64,000 nt of DNA from assembly GCA_963514095.1 (NCBI GenBank), contig OY741271.1, forward strand, positions 16,093,272 to 16,157,271, written 5' to 3'. Under the pieces are notes generated by a model. The model saw only the letters and a list, made by a program, of their open reading frames with translations, was not told the origin of the DNA and made no database searches. A program made the translations under genes and the position numbers. Shown here in pieces: positions 34,386 through 46,784 of the stretch (the stretch's first letter is position 1; each line of letters begins with the position of its first letter). Origin of the DNA: Eutrigla gurnardus. Its lineage: Eukaryota; Chordata; Actinopteri; Perciformes; Triglidae.

Positions 34386-37300
34386 TTACTCAGTCAATAA
34401 TTTGATCTCATTGGCGAGAAGAGTGTTGAAGTTGTAGGCTGGATCGGGGAGATCTGGGAGGGTGGGGGCCGTGGACTGGCGGGGTGAGGACTGGGAAGGC
34501 TCGGCCAGCTCCGGGTCGCTTTCGCTGGAAGTAGAGCCCACGCTCATGTTGCAGACGGCCTCGGGCAGCGAGCCGCCGCCGCCGGTGGGCACGGGGCACA
34601 CCTCCGGCTCACTGCTGGTCTCGCTGGTGCTCGACACGACAGACAGCAGGGACATCTTGCGGGTGAGGCGGCTCGGGAGCATCGACAGGGCGTAGTCAGC
34701 GACGATGCCCGCCACATCCATGCCACAAGCCTGGTCAAAGGCGATGAAGCCCACATTGGCATTGGCCTCACAGACCACAAATGAGCCGTCGTTTAGCTGC
34801 AGCAGGTCAATGCCGCACACATCCATGCCAAGGATGTTGGACACCTCTATCGCCAGCTGCTTCCCTTGTTCGCTCAGTGGGCACATCATACCAACACCAC
34901 CTAGAGAGAGAGAGACAACACAACGGGTTAATGCCCACCACAATCTGCGCTTCGTTCACATCACCATCCAGATTGTCAAAGTAACCTATTTATGAAGCAA
35001 AAGCAATCCTAAAACACAATTTAAGAAGCAACTAATACCACATCAGAGCCGCCTAGAGTCAGTGCAAGTGTCAAAATGATTGCTTTCATAAATGCAGAAT
35101 AATCTGATGACTGGTGTCCTAAATATGTCACAGTGCATTACAGCTGCAACGAGACCGAAACTGTCCGAGCTCTGACATTGAAAATTAGTCTCATCAGCTG
35201 GAATATTGTCACTCCGGGGCGGATTCAGGACAAGCTTGTTTATGTGACTCATAGAAAGAAAGTATTGCCGTTAAATATATATTCCTAATATACAGGAATG
35301 ATTAGAGCAACTTAGTGAGACCTTACATATTGCACAAGTCTAAGAACTGTTCCAGTGTGGCAATGTTGGTAACTGCAATGAGCGGAAGAGGGAGTGAGTT
35401 CAGTAATGTACGACAGCGGTCAGTAGTTCTCGGCCATCCGCCTACCCAGGGAGCAGTTGCTCTGCATGCGACCATCGGTGGAGCAGCGGAGCATCGAGCC
35501 GATGACACGGCCGCCCACCAGGACCACCCGGACGTCGCGGCCGTGCGACTCCTTGACGTACTCCTGAAACAAGTAGGGGGTATCGTGGCGGATCAAGTGG
35601 CACAGGTCCGTCAGGTGGTGTTTGTCGCGTGCCAGGAACACGGCCTTGCCTGGGAGGGGCAGAAAGATGAAGAAAGAACGGAAAGATGAGCTGGCGTTTA
35701 AATAAGATGTTTGCCGTTGGCGTATTATTAGCTATAACATCAGAGGTTGGATAACACCCTAAACGTTTTGCTGACGAGTTACTGCTTCTGCTGACTGAGT
35801 CTCATGCCAGTCCCTGTGTCTCATGTAATGGATGGGACGCTCCTCTTAACAGCAACAGAAATGCTTCTCACTGAGGATAGAAAACGCCTGTTTTAATTAG
35901 TTCCACTTTGCTCTGTCTCCTGGTTGCCAAGCCCTGATCCTGCACCAGGGAAAATCTTGTGATTGCTGTGCGTGTGGACATTGTGTGTAGGTGACAATCC
36001 AAAGAAGATGACAAGGCAATCCCCTGGTAACATCGTGAAGATGTGAAGACGGGACAGGACAGGCGAGGAACTCATGGTCCTGTGACTCAGTGAGACACAT
36101 GACTACTTTGTATTGACGATACTAAAACATTGATTTGGAGATTGTGCACACAAAGGCGCACGCTATGTTTTGAATTAAACTGCCCTGGAAAAACACAGAT
36201 TCTTAACGATAATTGTTAAGTTCTTCGAAATTGCCTTTTGTTTCGTCATTTGTATTTGCTGAAGTGAAGGCTGGACATCAGCCGATGACAATGGTCAACC
36301 ACAGAAGGGAGGAAAGCAAACCTTGAGACACGCAACGCCATAAAAAGGGTCAAGTTACTGGTTGACCAACGGCTGCTTTCCCGAACAATAAGTTGTAATG
36401 GCAGCCTGGTCTAGCCAAGGTGCATTGTTATTCCTTGGCGAGCCAGTCATGTGTCAATAACTGTGAATAGGAAAAGGCTAATGGGTCAGCAGACACTGGG
36501 GCTTATCTCCAACATTAATAGCAGGGGCTCAAACTTCTCACACAAGCCCCCTGTGAATGCATGCAAAACAAGGGAACCAGGGTCAATTTACTAGAAACAA
36601 AAGTGATTAACCTAGCAACCACACCGCAGACATTACAAGCTTTTGATTTTGTGGTTTGTTGCAGCACCCCGGTCCTAACAATTTAACACAATGAATGTCA
36701 TGTTAGGGTGGACTGGGCTGCCGTTCGGGGCCCTGCAGCGTACAGATTGGTGGTGTGAATAGAGCTGGTGACAGGAGGAAATAGGACTCACCTCTGTGGC
36801 CACGTGCATTCTTAACCACCACGGGGTAGCCCAGGGGTTCTGCCTCGTCGATCATCTTACGGAAGTTGTCATGCCCTCCTGGGAACACACACACACACAC
36901 ACAGACCGAAATAAGCATCCACACAGAGATGTACAAATATATTTACTCAATTGTCCTTGTTTTGATGGCACGGTTCACATGCAGGCTGTGGAGCGGGGTG
37001 GGGGAGGGGATGTAGCATGTTACTATGGCAACAGGAGTGACTCAAAACAGCAAGGCTGTAGGAGTGTTGTCCTGAGCTCGTACTTATTTTGCTGCTTGCT
37101 TGATTCACGAGATTGGAACAGAGCAGTCACTGAGGGATGCATTAATGTGAAGCAGCTGACCATATCCGACGTTGACTCAGAATGGCAGCTTGTAGCAACA
37201 GATGTGCTTCAGCTTCTCTGCTTTGGCTTGAGAAGTGATTGAAAAAATGTGTAAAAATGTATATATGTGTATATATTATGTATACCAATGGAAGTGTTAA

Positions 37301-40300
37301 GAACTTCTTCTTTCTCTCTCTCCATCTCCATTGTCTCACTCTTTGTTTGCCTGCCTGTTCTTATCTGGCAATCGGTCAAGGCAACAGATGTGAACTACGC
37401 TGTCGCACGGCTTTTTCCAGATGCGCCCGATTCACATGTGTTTTCAGTGAGAGGGAGAAAGAACAGAGGGAGCCGAGGGGAAAGCGGACACCAAATGTGG
37501 GTCCGACCACGTCACAAGCTGCTGAGGTGGAGAACACGAGGGAGGGAACGGCATCTTTTATTTTGAAAAATCATGAGGGGGCATGGGGTGGGGCGTTAGG
37601 GGCGGGGGGTGGGGGCTGTTACATAAGCTCTCCAGCCGCTCTGCATGCATCGCCTGGCCTACTGTGCAGAGAGACGAATGGAATGTAGGCCAAACACCCC
37701 CTCCTCTTTCTTTTTTTTGCTTTCCTTCTCTGTCTGTATCCTTCTCTGTCTGCTCTCACAAACACCACAGTGCTGTCGATTTTGGGAAAACAGAAAGAAA
37801 ATGTGTGGTGTTGGTTGTCAGCCTTTGTTTGGTCTTACAAAAACAACAAACCACAGCACATAAACACTGCGTTGTGAGGGCTGCATCCCCACATATCTTG
37901 CTTTTATCAACCGTGGCGACTATGAATATGTGTGGTTTAGTGGAAAGCGGCAAGGCTTTCACCAGGTATGTAAATGAGATGTTCCCTCTGTTGTTTGAGT
38001 GATTACAGTGGAGTAGTGATTGTCTAACCGAGGGCTTATTGGACAGACACGTGGACTCAAGCCTGTGATGCAACGAATGTGATTGAAATGTCAAAAAACA
38101 ACAAATGTGACACAGCACTCATGAAACCATGCAGATGACATCAGACAATGTTTACATATGTGATAATATGTTTTACATGTTCACTAAATTTCACTTAATT
38201 TGACTAAAATACAAATAGCCATATCACTGACATAAGAGCAAGAGCTGTTTGTTTTGTTGTTTTAAACATAAACCATGATGGAAACACGTTATAAGAGCCA
38301 CGGTGTCTTTGTTTGTATTTGTTTGAACATTTGTGTCTTGCATGTACGCCGAGGGAATAACAGTCTGCATTCTCTAGTCTGCCCTCTGTACATGTTGTTC
38401 ACACACTGGGAAGTATTAATAAAACCAACTGCATCACACATACTTGCTGATTATAGTAACAAAGAAGCACACTGCTCCAGACATCTTAGGGCACACTCAC
38501 ATCCGTGCCGTGCAAAGGCACAATTGGGTCTAATGTCCGCATTGTTTGACTGGTGTGAGTGTGCCCTTAGTAACAACAACACTGCCTGCTACCACAACAC
38601 ACGGACACTGTGAAACGTCCAGTATTGATTTACCGTATGAGAAGGTGTCTGGGAGAGGCACCCCGTGGCCAGCCAACTCCTGGAAGGTCCAGAACTTGTT
38701 GACACAGTTGAGTATAGCCTGGGGACGGTTGATCAGACGACAGCCCATCTTCTCCAGGTGACGCAGCACAGTGATGTCGCTGTCCGACTGCACCCAGGGC
38801 GTGGGCACCCGTACCACCACCACCTGTGGGTACGATGTCACTAATTCCTGCTCCACTCGCAGACCTGGAGGGTAGAGGAGAGGAAAGGAGGGTGGAAACA
38901 AGATGACCATCGTTAAAGGTGTATATTACAACGCTGGAAGTATTTAAATCACCTCTCAATGGCTCTCAACATTGTCTACAAAGCAAGAAGAAGCTCCAAT
39001 AACAACACACACAGAGGGAGAGCGACTTCCGTCTCTGCTCTGGTAGACATCATTCCTTTACATACAGTATGTAACCGGCAGAGACTGGCAGTCCTGTGAT
39101 TCGTTTGCTTCACGGCCCCCCAGTAGCTTGTGTATGGCATGCTGCTAATTAACAGCAGCTCTGCACACGGCACTTGCGCGTGAAACATTTGATAGGTGTC
39201 CACGAACCTTTCATTCTTTGCACCAGTAGCAGCAGTCCTAGACAGCGACTCATTTTTCTTTAATGTGCACATATTATGACCATGTTCTCATTTAGGTCCG
39301 TGACGGGAGATGCAGCGTTACTGCAACTGTTGCTACCACTATTGTTGCTCTAAAGCAGCACAAAGGTAACCCAAAACCCCAAATGAGCAACATGGATGTG
39401 TTTTTTTTAATTATATTAATATTTGTGAATGTGTTTCTCTTTTAATGGCGGTGTCTCACTTCAGAGGGACATCTGCCACTGCTGCTTTACCTAGTGTTAA
39501 ACTAGTGTGACTTTAAATATACTTTTGCCTCGCTTGATGTTTTGTTTGCTTTACTTTATGTAGGCCTAAATTGCTATGTCTCTTGTTTTTGTTCTTTTGG
39601 TTTTGTTTGTGGCTTTTAAACAAATGGCATGGTCCTGGCTGCCCCTGTATTGTCTCAGTATAAGCTTTTGCTTCAGAGTTTAAAGTGGACATCGTTCCCA
39701 GGGTGAAAGTTAGTGTTGTCGAGGTCCCCTTGAGTCAAGATCTACCCATTCACTAGGTCACAATTACATCCATAAAAGTCATACAGGAGCTGCAAACGTT
39801 GTGAAAGTGGCTGGTGTGATTTGGAATCCACCGTTTCCTGGTTGGAAATTGAACACTACTCATGGAGAGTGTTTGCGGATGTTGATCCCATCATCACCAC
39901 ATAGCTCTGACTCAGATTTGGCCGGGTTACAGGAGGAGGCAGAGGCAGCCAGCTCCAAGGCTGGATGGTGTTATGTCATGAAGTTTGGAGATGCCTTTTG
40001 CGAGTTGATACGATTATTTACAGCATATACAGTACAGTACCCCCCCTGACCTTTTGGGCCAATGCTGTCTTTTCCTTTGACTGAGAAAGAGCTATTATTG
40101 GTGATGTACTGACACTACACACTACTTTGTCTCACAGTAGGGCACTGGGGTAGAGAGATATGTCTGAAACCCCAAGGGTTTTGAGATGATTCACACATGA
40201 GCACACATCAGGGAGAAAACGCATGGCAAGAAACACTATGTTGTATTGTGTATGTAAGTCATTTATGCACAAAGTCAGTTAGTCTCTATTGTCATCATTA

Positions 40301-43300
40301 TTATAATTTCATGGTGTTTTGTTTTATCGAAAATCAAATCAATTCAATGCTTTAGCCTGACACCACTTTTATTATGCAAATGGTGGCTAAGTAGATACAA
40401 CAAGCTAACTGAACACATCTCAATAGGTCAGTGATCAGCCATTTCAATTCAGCACAGCATGTGTGAGCCATGGAAAACAGGGGAGACTTGACAAAGAGGA
40501 TCTTGTATTGTATGCGGGCGGGACCAGAGTCGGCGTGACGCTAACTTTTCTGATTTCCAGTTCCTATCGACCGCTATCGGGATCCGCAGAACGGGATAAG
40601 ATTTGAACAGAACATTAGCATGAGATTTGGCAAACACAGATGGCAAATTCTTCAGCCATAGTGATTTGGCAGCATCTCACTGGTGACTGGTGTTACTTTG
40701 TCACCCTGGATGAGAAGCGGAAACAGACACAGACTGACAGATTTGTTTCTGCAGGCGACTCCACCCGACAGCTCATCGGGGAGAACAGGCCGGGTGACGG
40801 CAAAACCTGTGTGTTCATGTGGGCATGCACGTATACATGTACGGGAAAGAGAGGAGGAGACACACGTTTGTCACTGGCACAGCACTTCACCTCTACCGTG
40901 ACCTGGTTTTCAGCCATCTTAGGATCTGCAGGCTCACAATAGAGACAGCGCCACTGGCTGAGATCATCAGAGGTCACCAGACGCTTGATGGTTGCTGCAT
41001 ACGAAATAATATGCACTGATGCTACCCAGCGAGCATACACTATAAACTGGGAGGGGCCCTGGCAACACTTATTTTTCAGGTAATTCTCGGCAGAGACAGG
41101 TACAGCAGTGAACAAGATAAAGGCAGCAGATGTAAAAGGTCAGGGATGTCTTATAGCCTTAACACAGAGAGAGGATGGAGGGAGGGAGGGAGGGAGGGAG
41201 GGAGGGAGGGGAGTGGCAAATAAAGAAAAAAAGAGAGTATGAAGTCATGAAAAAGCCTGCCACCCCTCCTTTTTTTCTCCTCCTCACAGTCTCTGTATAG
41301 AAGCAGAAGGATTTACTGTCCCTCCCGCCACACTGCTCTGATTGTGCTGCTATTGAGAGCACTGAGAGTGGTATTACAGTGGGAAGTGTCAGGGGATGTG
41401 GTCTCATGGTTTTTGACGGACAGTATTCACTGTTCATGGTGCTCGTCTCCATCTCCAGGGGAACCAAACAGAGACCAATGAGGCAGCCAGATGAATCAGT
41501 CCTATTCATTTGTGCAAGGGTTCGTGTGCACTGCACTGTACGTCATGTGACCATAGCAAAAAAACATTCAACACTCAACATTTCGGTCTATAACAAAGGC
41601 AACATGTTTTTTTTTTGTGTGTGTGTGTGACAATGTCTACAGTTGGTCGGGTGTGACCTGTTTACAGTCGCAACAGATGGGATATTTTCCTTTCCTCTAT
41701 GACAGACTGTGATGTTTTATGGTTCAATGGACTGTATATGTGTGTCCCATTTTCAATCTGCCTGACCAAGCTAACAAGCATTTCAAGCATTCTACGCATA
41801 CCGCTGCGACGTCACAAAGCAGGCGATGCCGACAAACGCTGTGCCAATGCTTGGCTGGCGGGTCCTGCCAAGCCCCGAATGCGGTCTCAGTTTGGGTATC
41901 CTGTCTAAATCAACCCGATGGGGCAGTCACACTTCAGTCACATTTTCTTTTGAGCTATTAATGACCTCTTTGCGTAGCTGTCATCAGTAACACGCATCAT
42001 ACAAAAACATTTAGTGTAGGCGTACTGCGAGGCCGAGCTAAATTATCTTTTGTTTGTCGGTCACAGAGGCCATGTTAACCTTGCTCTGTGAGTTAGCCTG
42101 TGTGCTGTGTAGCTGCTAGTTACTTGCAAAGTTGGCATTTAAAGTACTTCAACTAACTGATGATTGAAACAAATATCCGACCGAGTTGATAGAATCTAAA
42201 CAGAGCACTATAAAACACATTACTGTCACTTAATAATTTTTACATTAAATAGACTAATTTACATTAACACATTTACTGTAATTTAATTGTTCGTCTTTTA
42301 TGCATCTTGTTTAGGGATGGGAAGTATTTCAATAACACACTGTACTATATTTCAGATGAGATTAAGCATAAAATAATGCTTTAATTAGAGGACACACAAT
42401 TCTGTAATAGAAACCATATAAGAAGTGGCCATAGTCACCGTGACGTCACCCATTGGTTTGTTGACTGCGGTTTTGAAGCCTCAAGTTTGACATTTTTGGC
42501 CGTCACCATCTTAGTTTTTGGCTGTGGCCATCTTGGTTCTTTGCAACCAGGCGTGACATAACAGGGTGGAGACAGAGACAGTTCAGAACGGACACCCCAC
42601 TGAGAGACAGTTTTCTGTATCTGTATCACGTGGTTTCGCCACTGACCGACCCCTTTAGGACACTAGCAAGTCTCGAGTCTACTCCAATTGGAACAGTGAA
42701 TTATGCAAATATAACCCAATCTATTTTTAAACATTCGCACCACTTTGGGTTCATGAACTTCTAAGATCTAAAACTAAAACAGAGACAGCCCCCAAACCAG
42801 ACAATGCCATGGTAGTGGCTTGTCAATCACAGGTAGCCACGCCCTAAACCAGTGTCATCTATTTTACTATAAATGGGACAAACGTTTAATAAAAAGAACA
42901 TTATGCTGTATTGAAGAAGACATGAAAGTAGCGATTAAGACCATAAACCCATGTTTGTTTGCTGGGGTAAGAAATCAAGTGGGTCATTTTTCTCATAGAC
43001 TTCTATAACATTTGTGGGTTTGTGGTTTTTAAGAATGATGCAACATCATTTAGCATCAGAAACTACTTATTACAAGGTTTTTCGACTCAGTAATCATACA
43101 GTAGACACTGTTCCCTTAGGCTCCTACAACTATGCAAATTACAAATGCAAGGGCTTATTTGTGGTATGACCATATATAAAAAAGTAAGTCTGAACATTCA
43201 CAACAGATAGTCAGTTTTGATATGGACAGATGTGTCAGCCACTCACAACCTAATACGGTTCTGCTATTCAAGAAATAGTATTTTCAGGTACAACAATAAC

Positions 43301-46300
43301 ATTAAAAAACATGTTTAGGGTGTGTCAGTCAATACTGCGGTCATTTGAATTATTTTATTTACATTTTTTTCTGCATTTCTATCTAGAGAAAAAAGCAGGT
43401 ACTGTGAGACTCTTTGCCAAAATATCAATAACATGTAAATATTCCTGGCTGCATGACAGAACCTAGAAATGAGATACTGCAGGCTATTTAACCAACAAGC
43501 CATTTATCTTTGGGTATATGTGCAATCAAGCCACAGCCCCCAAAAACTTGCTACGTAGTTATAAACGGGAAGTGTTAAATACCTACAGTGTGGGGTAAAC
43601 GTCAGCAGCAGGGGTTGCACGTTACCACAATCAAGACCCATCAAATCTCCCTAATTTATGGCATGAACTGGCTGTTTTTTACCATCTGGAAAATAACACA
43701 CAACAGCTTGTACTTGTAGATCAGCATTGAAGCTACAGTATCTCCACCGCATGTATGTTGATAGTGACACAGACTTGTAGTACTGATACACTGAAAATTA
43801 AGATGCTGGGCCTTTATGTACCATCTTCTTGTTCACTGACATTGGAGCGTTGCATTTACTGTCTTCGGGGTAAACGTGTGCCCACTGACATGAGCGAGGA
43901 TCACAAAGGATTGTGACATCAGTTCATATCCGGTCTCTGTTTAAACATCTCGCGGCGCATATCACGGGATGTGAAATGCCTCTTGTCCCTGGAATGCTAG
44001 GTCTGCCTGTCTGATGCGTGTGTGCTCATCTCTCCTCCCGGGGACACACTGAACCCATTAACTTCAGTGTGAAACGTGGACCTCAACCTCAGCGAGCTGT
44101 AAAAGTATTATCGGTTTTAGTATTGCATTCTGACCAACCCTAAAACAAGTGCTTTGGGTTCAGCTTTTTTTTGGTTTAGGTTGTTAACGCAGCAACCTGC
44201 TCATCTTTGAACCCGTTCTGGTATCACAATCTATTTCCCATATACATTTTTTTTTTTTTTGGAACAAAAGATTTTTTTTCCATGCCCTAAATATTGCTGA
44301 TTTGTGAATTCATTTCTGAAATAGCTTGTTAAATTAATATGAAAATGGTGTGCCAGTGTCACATTTATAAACAATTTGCTCTAATGTAAATGCATCCGAG
44401 ACGACGGACTGTAGAGATTAACTCTAACGACTTAAAGAGTTTGGCAGTGACCATGAGGGCATCATTAATAACATTATGGTGGAGCACCACTTGTGTTTAC
44501 AATGTAAAAACTATGAGGACTGTAAACACTCACTGATGTTGTACTTTAATGTAGTACGTGCTTGTGCTGAATTACTATTCATTGATAAAGGACGATGAAT
44601 TCAAGCTGTCAATTTGTTTTGGATTTTGCATTGGAAAGTACCTTCCAACTCCAGTGTTTCTGCAGGATACAGTAGAGCAGACGGTTAATTCAAATGTAGA
44701 TGAAGCTGCATTTAATGCTATGTGTACAGGGCCAGTACCTGCTCAAGACAGCAGTCACAGCTTTCTGTGTAGCAAGATACAGCATGGCTAATCTGACCAC
44801 TGGCTGTTAATCTGTGATGTCAAACCAAGGTTCAGAAGACGCATGCAGATTTGGGCCCGGACGGATTACAGGTTCTGATAATTGCCCTGCACATGTTATG
44901 TGTTTCCTGCTAAACAGCTACCTACCTACTAGGTAGATGCTTTGTTGAATGATTCTGCATCGATGCAGGAAAGTCTATAATCGATTTTTATATAATTGTA
45001 TATGTTGTATATGTTATATAATTTGCAATCTTTCCACATTCTATATAAATAATGTAGCACATCAACTGTGTCACACAAATAGGAATTTGTTTGAAAGATT
45101 TGAAGGAAAATGTATATAAAACTCAAAATAGAGATGATTTGTGATGCAATCGTTTAATAATCGAATCGTGACACAATTAATTGAATCTAAGGTGACGATT
45201 CCCACCACTACTACCTGCCTAACTAAATACCTCCCGAAGATGGCTAATGTGGTCTAATTTTAAGATTGTTTACTTGATCAGAATCAGAAAGGAGTTTATA
45301 GCCAAAGAATAAACAACAAAGCAAAGTACTCATAGCATTTTTCCATGATAAGCCCATTTGGATAGGATTATCTTGACATGATAAAAAAATGCATTGTAAT
45401 GTAATCTTCATGTGGTAGATATTTTGTATAAATGACACAAATTCAATGATGTATTTATGTTCACAAATATTCCTTTGGCTGTGCTGTGGTATTTGAAAGA
45501 CTTGTTATTTCCTAGATGCCATGCCCTCCACTGTAATACGCTTATTACATGTGGGCATTTCAAACTGCGTGATGACTTTAAAGCTTTGCCAGGACTCAGC
45601 TGTACAGTAGACCTGATGTAACAGCAGTCTGCGAGGGACGTGCTGCTCAAAATCTCACCCCTGTTCATCCCACATGGTCTCTCAACTATGCAGCCCCTGC
45701 CAGTGCCAGCCTACACCATTTATGTGTTAATTGAGACCCGCACGCCTCTCATCTGGTGACACCGGCCCCACTTCACACCGCCCTGATAAATTCCATGTGT
45801 GTGTGTTTGTTGAGAGTTTCCTACAGTTAACATCGCTTTATCAAGGCCTTCTGAGTCAATACCGTGAAAAACGTTGTCATCTCATACCAAGAACACAAAC
45901 AATAGGTTCTGGACAAAGCAGTACTACAAAACAACACATATTATAATAATAATGGTGGAATAGACAGGGTGAAATACAGAAAGCTTTAAGCAGATGGTAA
46001 TTAATTACAGTTTTGATAATAAATGTACCATCTGAGCAATAAATCAAGTATTATGGCTGAACAGATGCTTATTGTTTAGTCTTCATTTAACCTCAATTGA
46101 GTCATTTTAAAGATATATATTTTGGGTGCTGGTTACATCTGGTGTACATGAAATAATTATATTAATAATTATATGTATACATATGTTTTTAATATTTAAT
46201 CGATCACTCAAAATCGACTAGTTTCAACTCTGGGTGCCAGGTTACCATATGAACCCCCCCAACCCTGGTTAGCATATGAGAGAACATCATAATGGCTTCT

Positions 46301-46784
46301 ATGGTGTTCATTAACAGTGTTGCTTCGGTTAAATCGCATCATTGTTGGGATTGTAACGTACACGGCGAAATGAAATCAGGCGTGCTCAGGCCCCTCCGGA
46401 GGCACGAGCTGGAAAGTGGGTTAGGCGGTCACGTCTGAGGCTACGCGTCGCTTCCTTGCTAGCAGGCAGACCGGGCTAGCCCCCTGCTCGCTCCACAGCA
46501 GTGTGCTCCCCCAAACAATACCCGCCTGCCATTAACTTCGTGGGACACGTAGAGCCGACACAACCCCTCACATTTACACATTTCACGTCAACTGCTTATT
46601 GGTGAAATCGGTGATACTTGCCTAATTGCCCCTCGCTGATCGTTAGCACGATTTGATCCATGAGAAGAGAGCGGAATTCAACGTCCTCGTCGGCGCAGCG
46701 CTCCTTCAGAGCCCGGAGGATCTGCACCTGAGGATACTCCTGGCTGATACGCCGGTCGGTCACGAACCAAACCCGAGAACACAT
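34386..46784 (-). CDS. rimkla: RIMKLA, N-acetylaspartylglutamate synthetase A (ATP-grasp), complete 5-exon model
   Basis: Cytosolic ligase of the RimK/ATP-grasp family that joins glutamate to N-acetylaspartate using ATP, forming the neuropeptide NAAG. Coding exons in transcript order: 46622-46784, 38634-38864, 36792-36878, 35446-35649, 34386-34900, totalling 1,200 bases and 399 residues (human about 391). The N-terminus MCSRVWFVTDRRI and LMDQIVLTI match the family. The pre-ATP-grasp part has VRVPTPWVQSDSDITVLRHL and NKFWTFQELAGHGVP. The ATP-grasp core has EPLGYPVVVKNARGHRGKAV, YVKESHGRDVRVVLVGG and SMLRCSTDGRMQSNCSLGG; the metal and substrate part has GMDVCGIDLLQLNDGSFVVCEANANVGF. The serine-rich tail (GSTSSESDPELAE) ends in LLANEIKLLTE, as in RIMKLA rather than RIMKLB. 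Intron 1 (7.8 kb) begins with GC instead of GT: TTAG then GCAAGT. Introns 2-4 are GT-AG. Confidence 0.95.
34901..35445 (-). other. rimkla intron 4
   Basis: A 545-bp GT-AG intron with an acceptor preceded by a CT repeat. I see nothing else in it. Confidence 0.7.
35650..36791 (-). other. rimkla intron 3
   Basis: A 1.14-kb intron without recognisable repeats or coding potential. Confidence 0.65.
36879..38633 (-). other. rimkla intron 2
   Basis: A 1.75-kb intron. Its acceptor is preceded by a short (GT)n in place of a normal pyrimidine tract (36888-36902 on the plus strand). It also holds a G-run block at 37577-37617 and the small MITE at 38489-38566. Confidence 0.65.
38489..38566. mobile_element. 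78-bp MITE flanked by TTA (Harbinger-like)
   Basis: The terminal inverted repeats GGGCACACTCACA (left) and its complement (right) are exact over 13 bp. Both sides are flanked by TTA (38486-38488 and 38567-38569), as for PIF/Harbinger insertions. It is too short to code for anything. Class assignment is inference from the 3-bp target duplication. Confidence 0.6.
41178..41210. repeat. (GGGA)n microsatellite
   Basis: About eight GGAG units on the plus strand within rimkla intron 1. Confidence 0.95.
42400..43020. mobile_element. Dispersed teleost repeat (non-autonomous)
   Basis: Contains phrases I recall as recurring across fish genomes: GTGACGTCACCCATTGGTTT, GTTTTGAAGCCTCAAGTT, GCCATCTTGGTT, and later GACCATAAACCCATGTTT and TTCTCATAGACTTCTATA. 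The boundaries are approximate and no inverted termini were found. It carries a perfect CRE, TGACGTCA, at 42441-42448. Confidence 0.5.
44935..45210. mobile_element. Decayed non-autonomous DNA-transposon-like repeat
   Basis: AT-rich block containing GCATCGATGCAGG, AATCGATTTTTATAT, TAATCGAATCGTGACACAAT and GATTCCCACCACTACT. The last two resemble the ends of a repeat common in fish (possibly hAT-related). Low confidence in class and ends. Confidence 0.3.

Larger units (their letters stand above)
38865..46621 (-). other. rimkla intron 1 (GC-AG, 7.8 kb)
   Basis: Large first intron, GC donor at 46620-46621 and a normal AG acceptor at exon 2. It contains a (GGGA)n tract at 41178-41210, a dispersed fish repeat at about 42400-43020 and a probable decayed transposon at 44935-45210. 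The open frames at 39801-40049 and 40693-41115 have no recognised domain or splice continuity. Confidence 0.7.

Noticed and set aside
40693..41115. 140-codon minus-strand frame in rimkla intron 1
   Set aside because: Its phase does not fit between rimkla exons 1 and 2, those exons join perfectly without it, and I recognise no motif.
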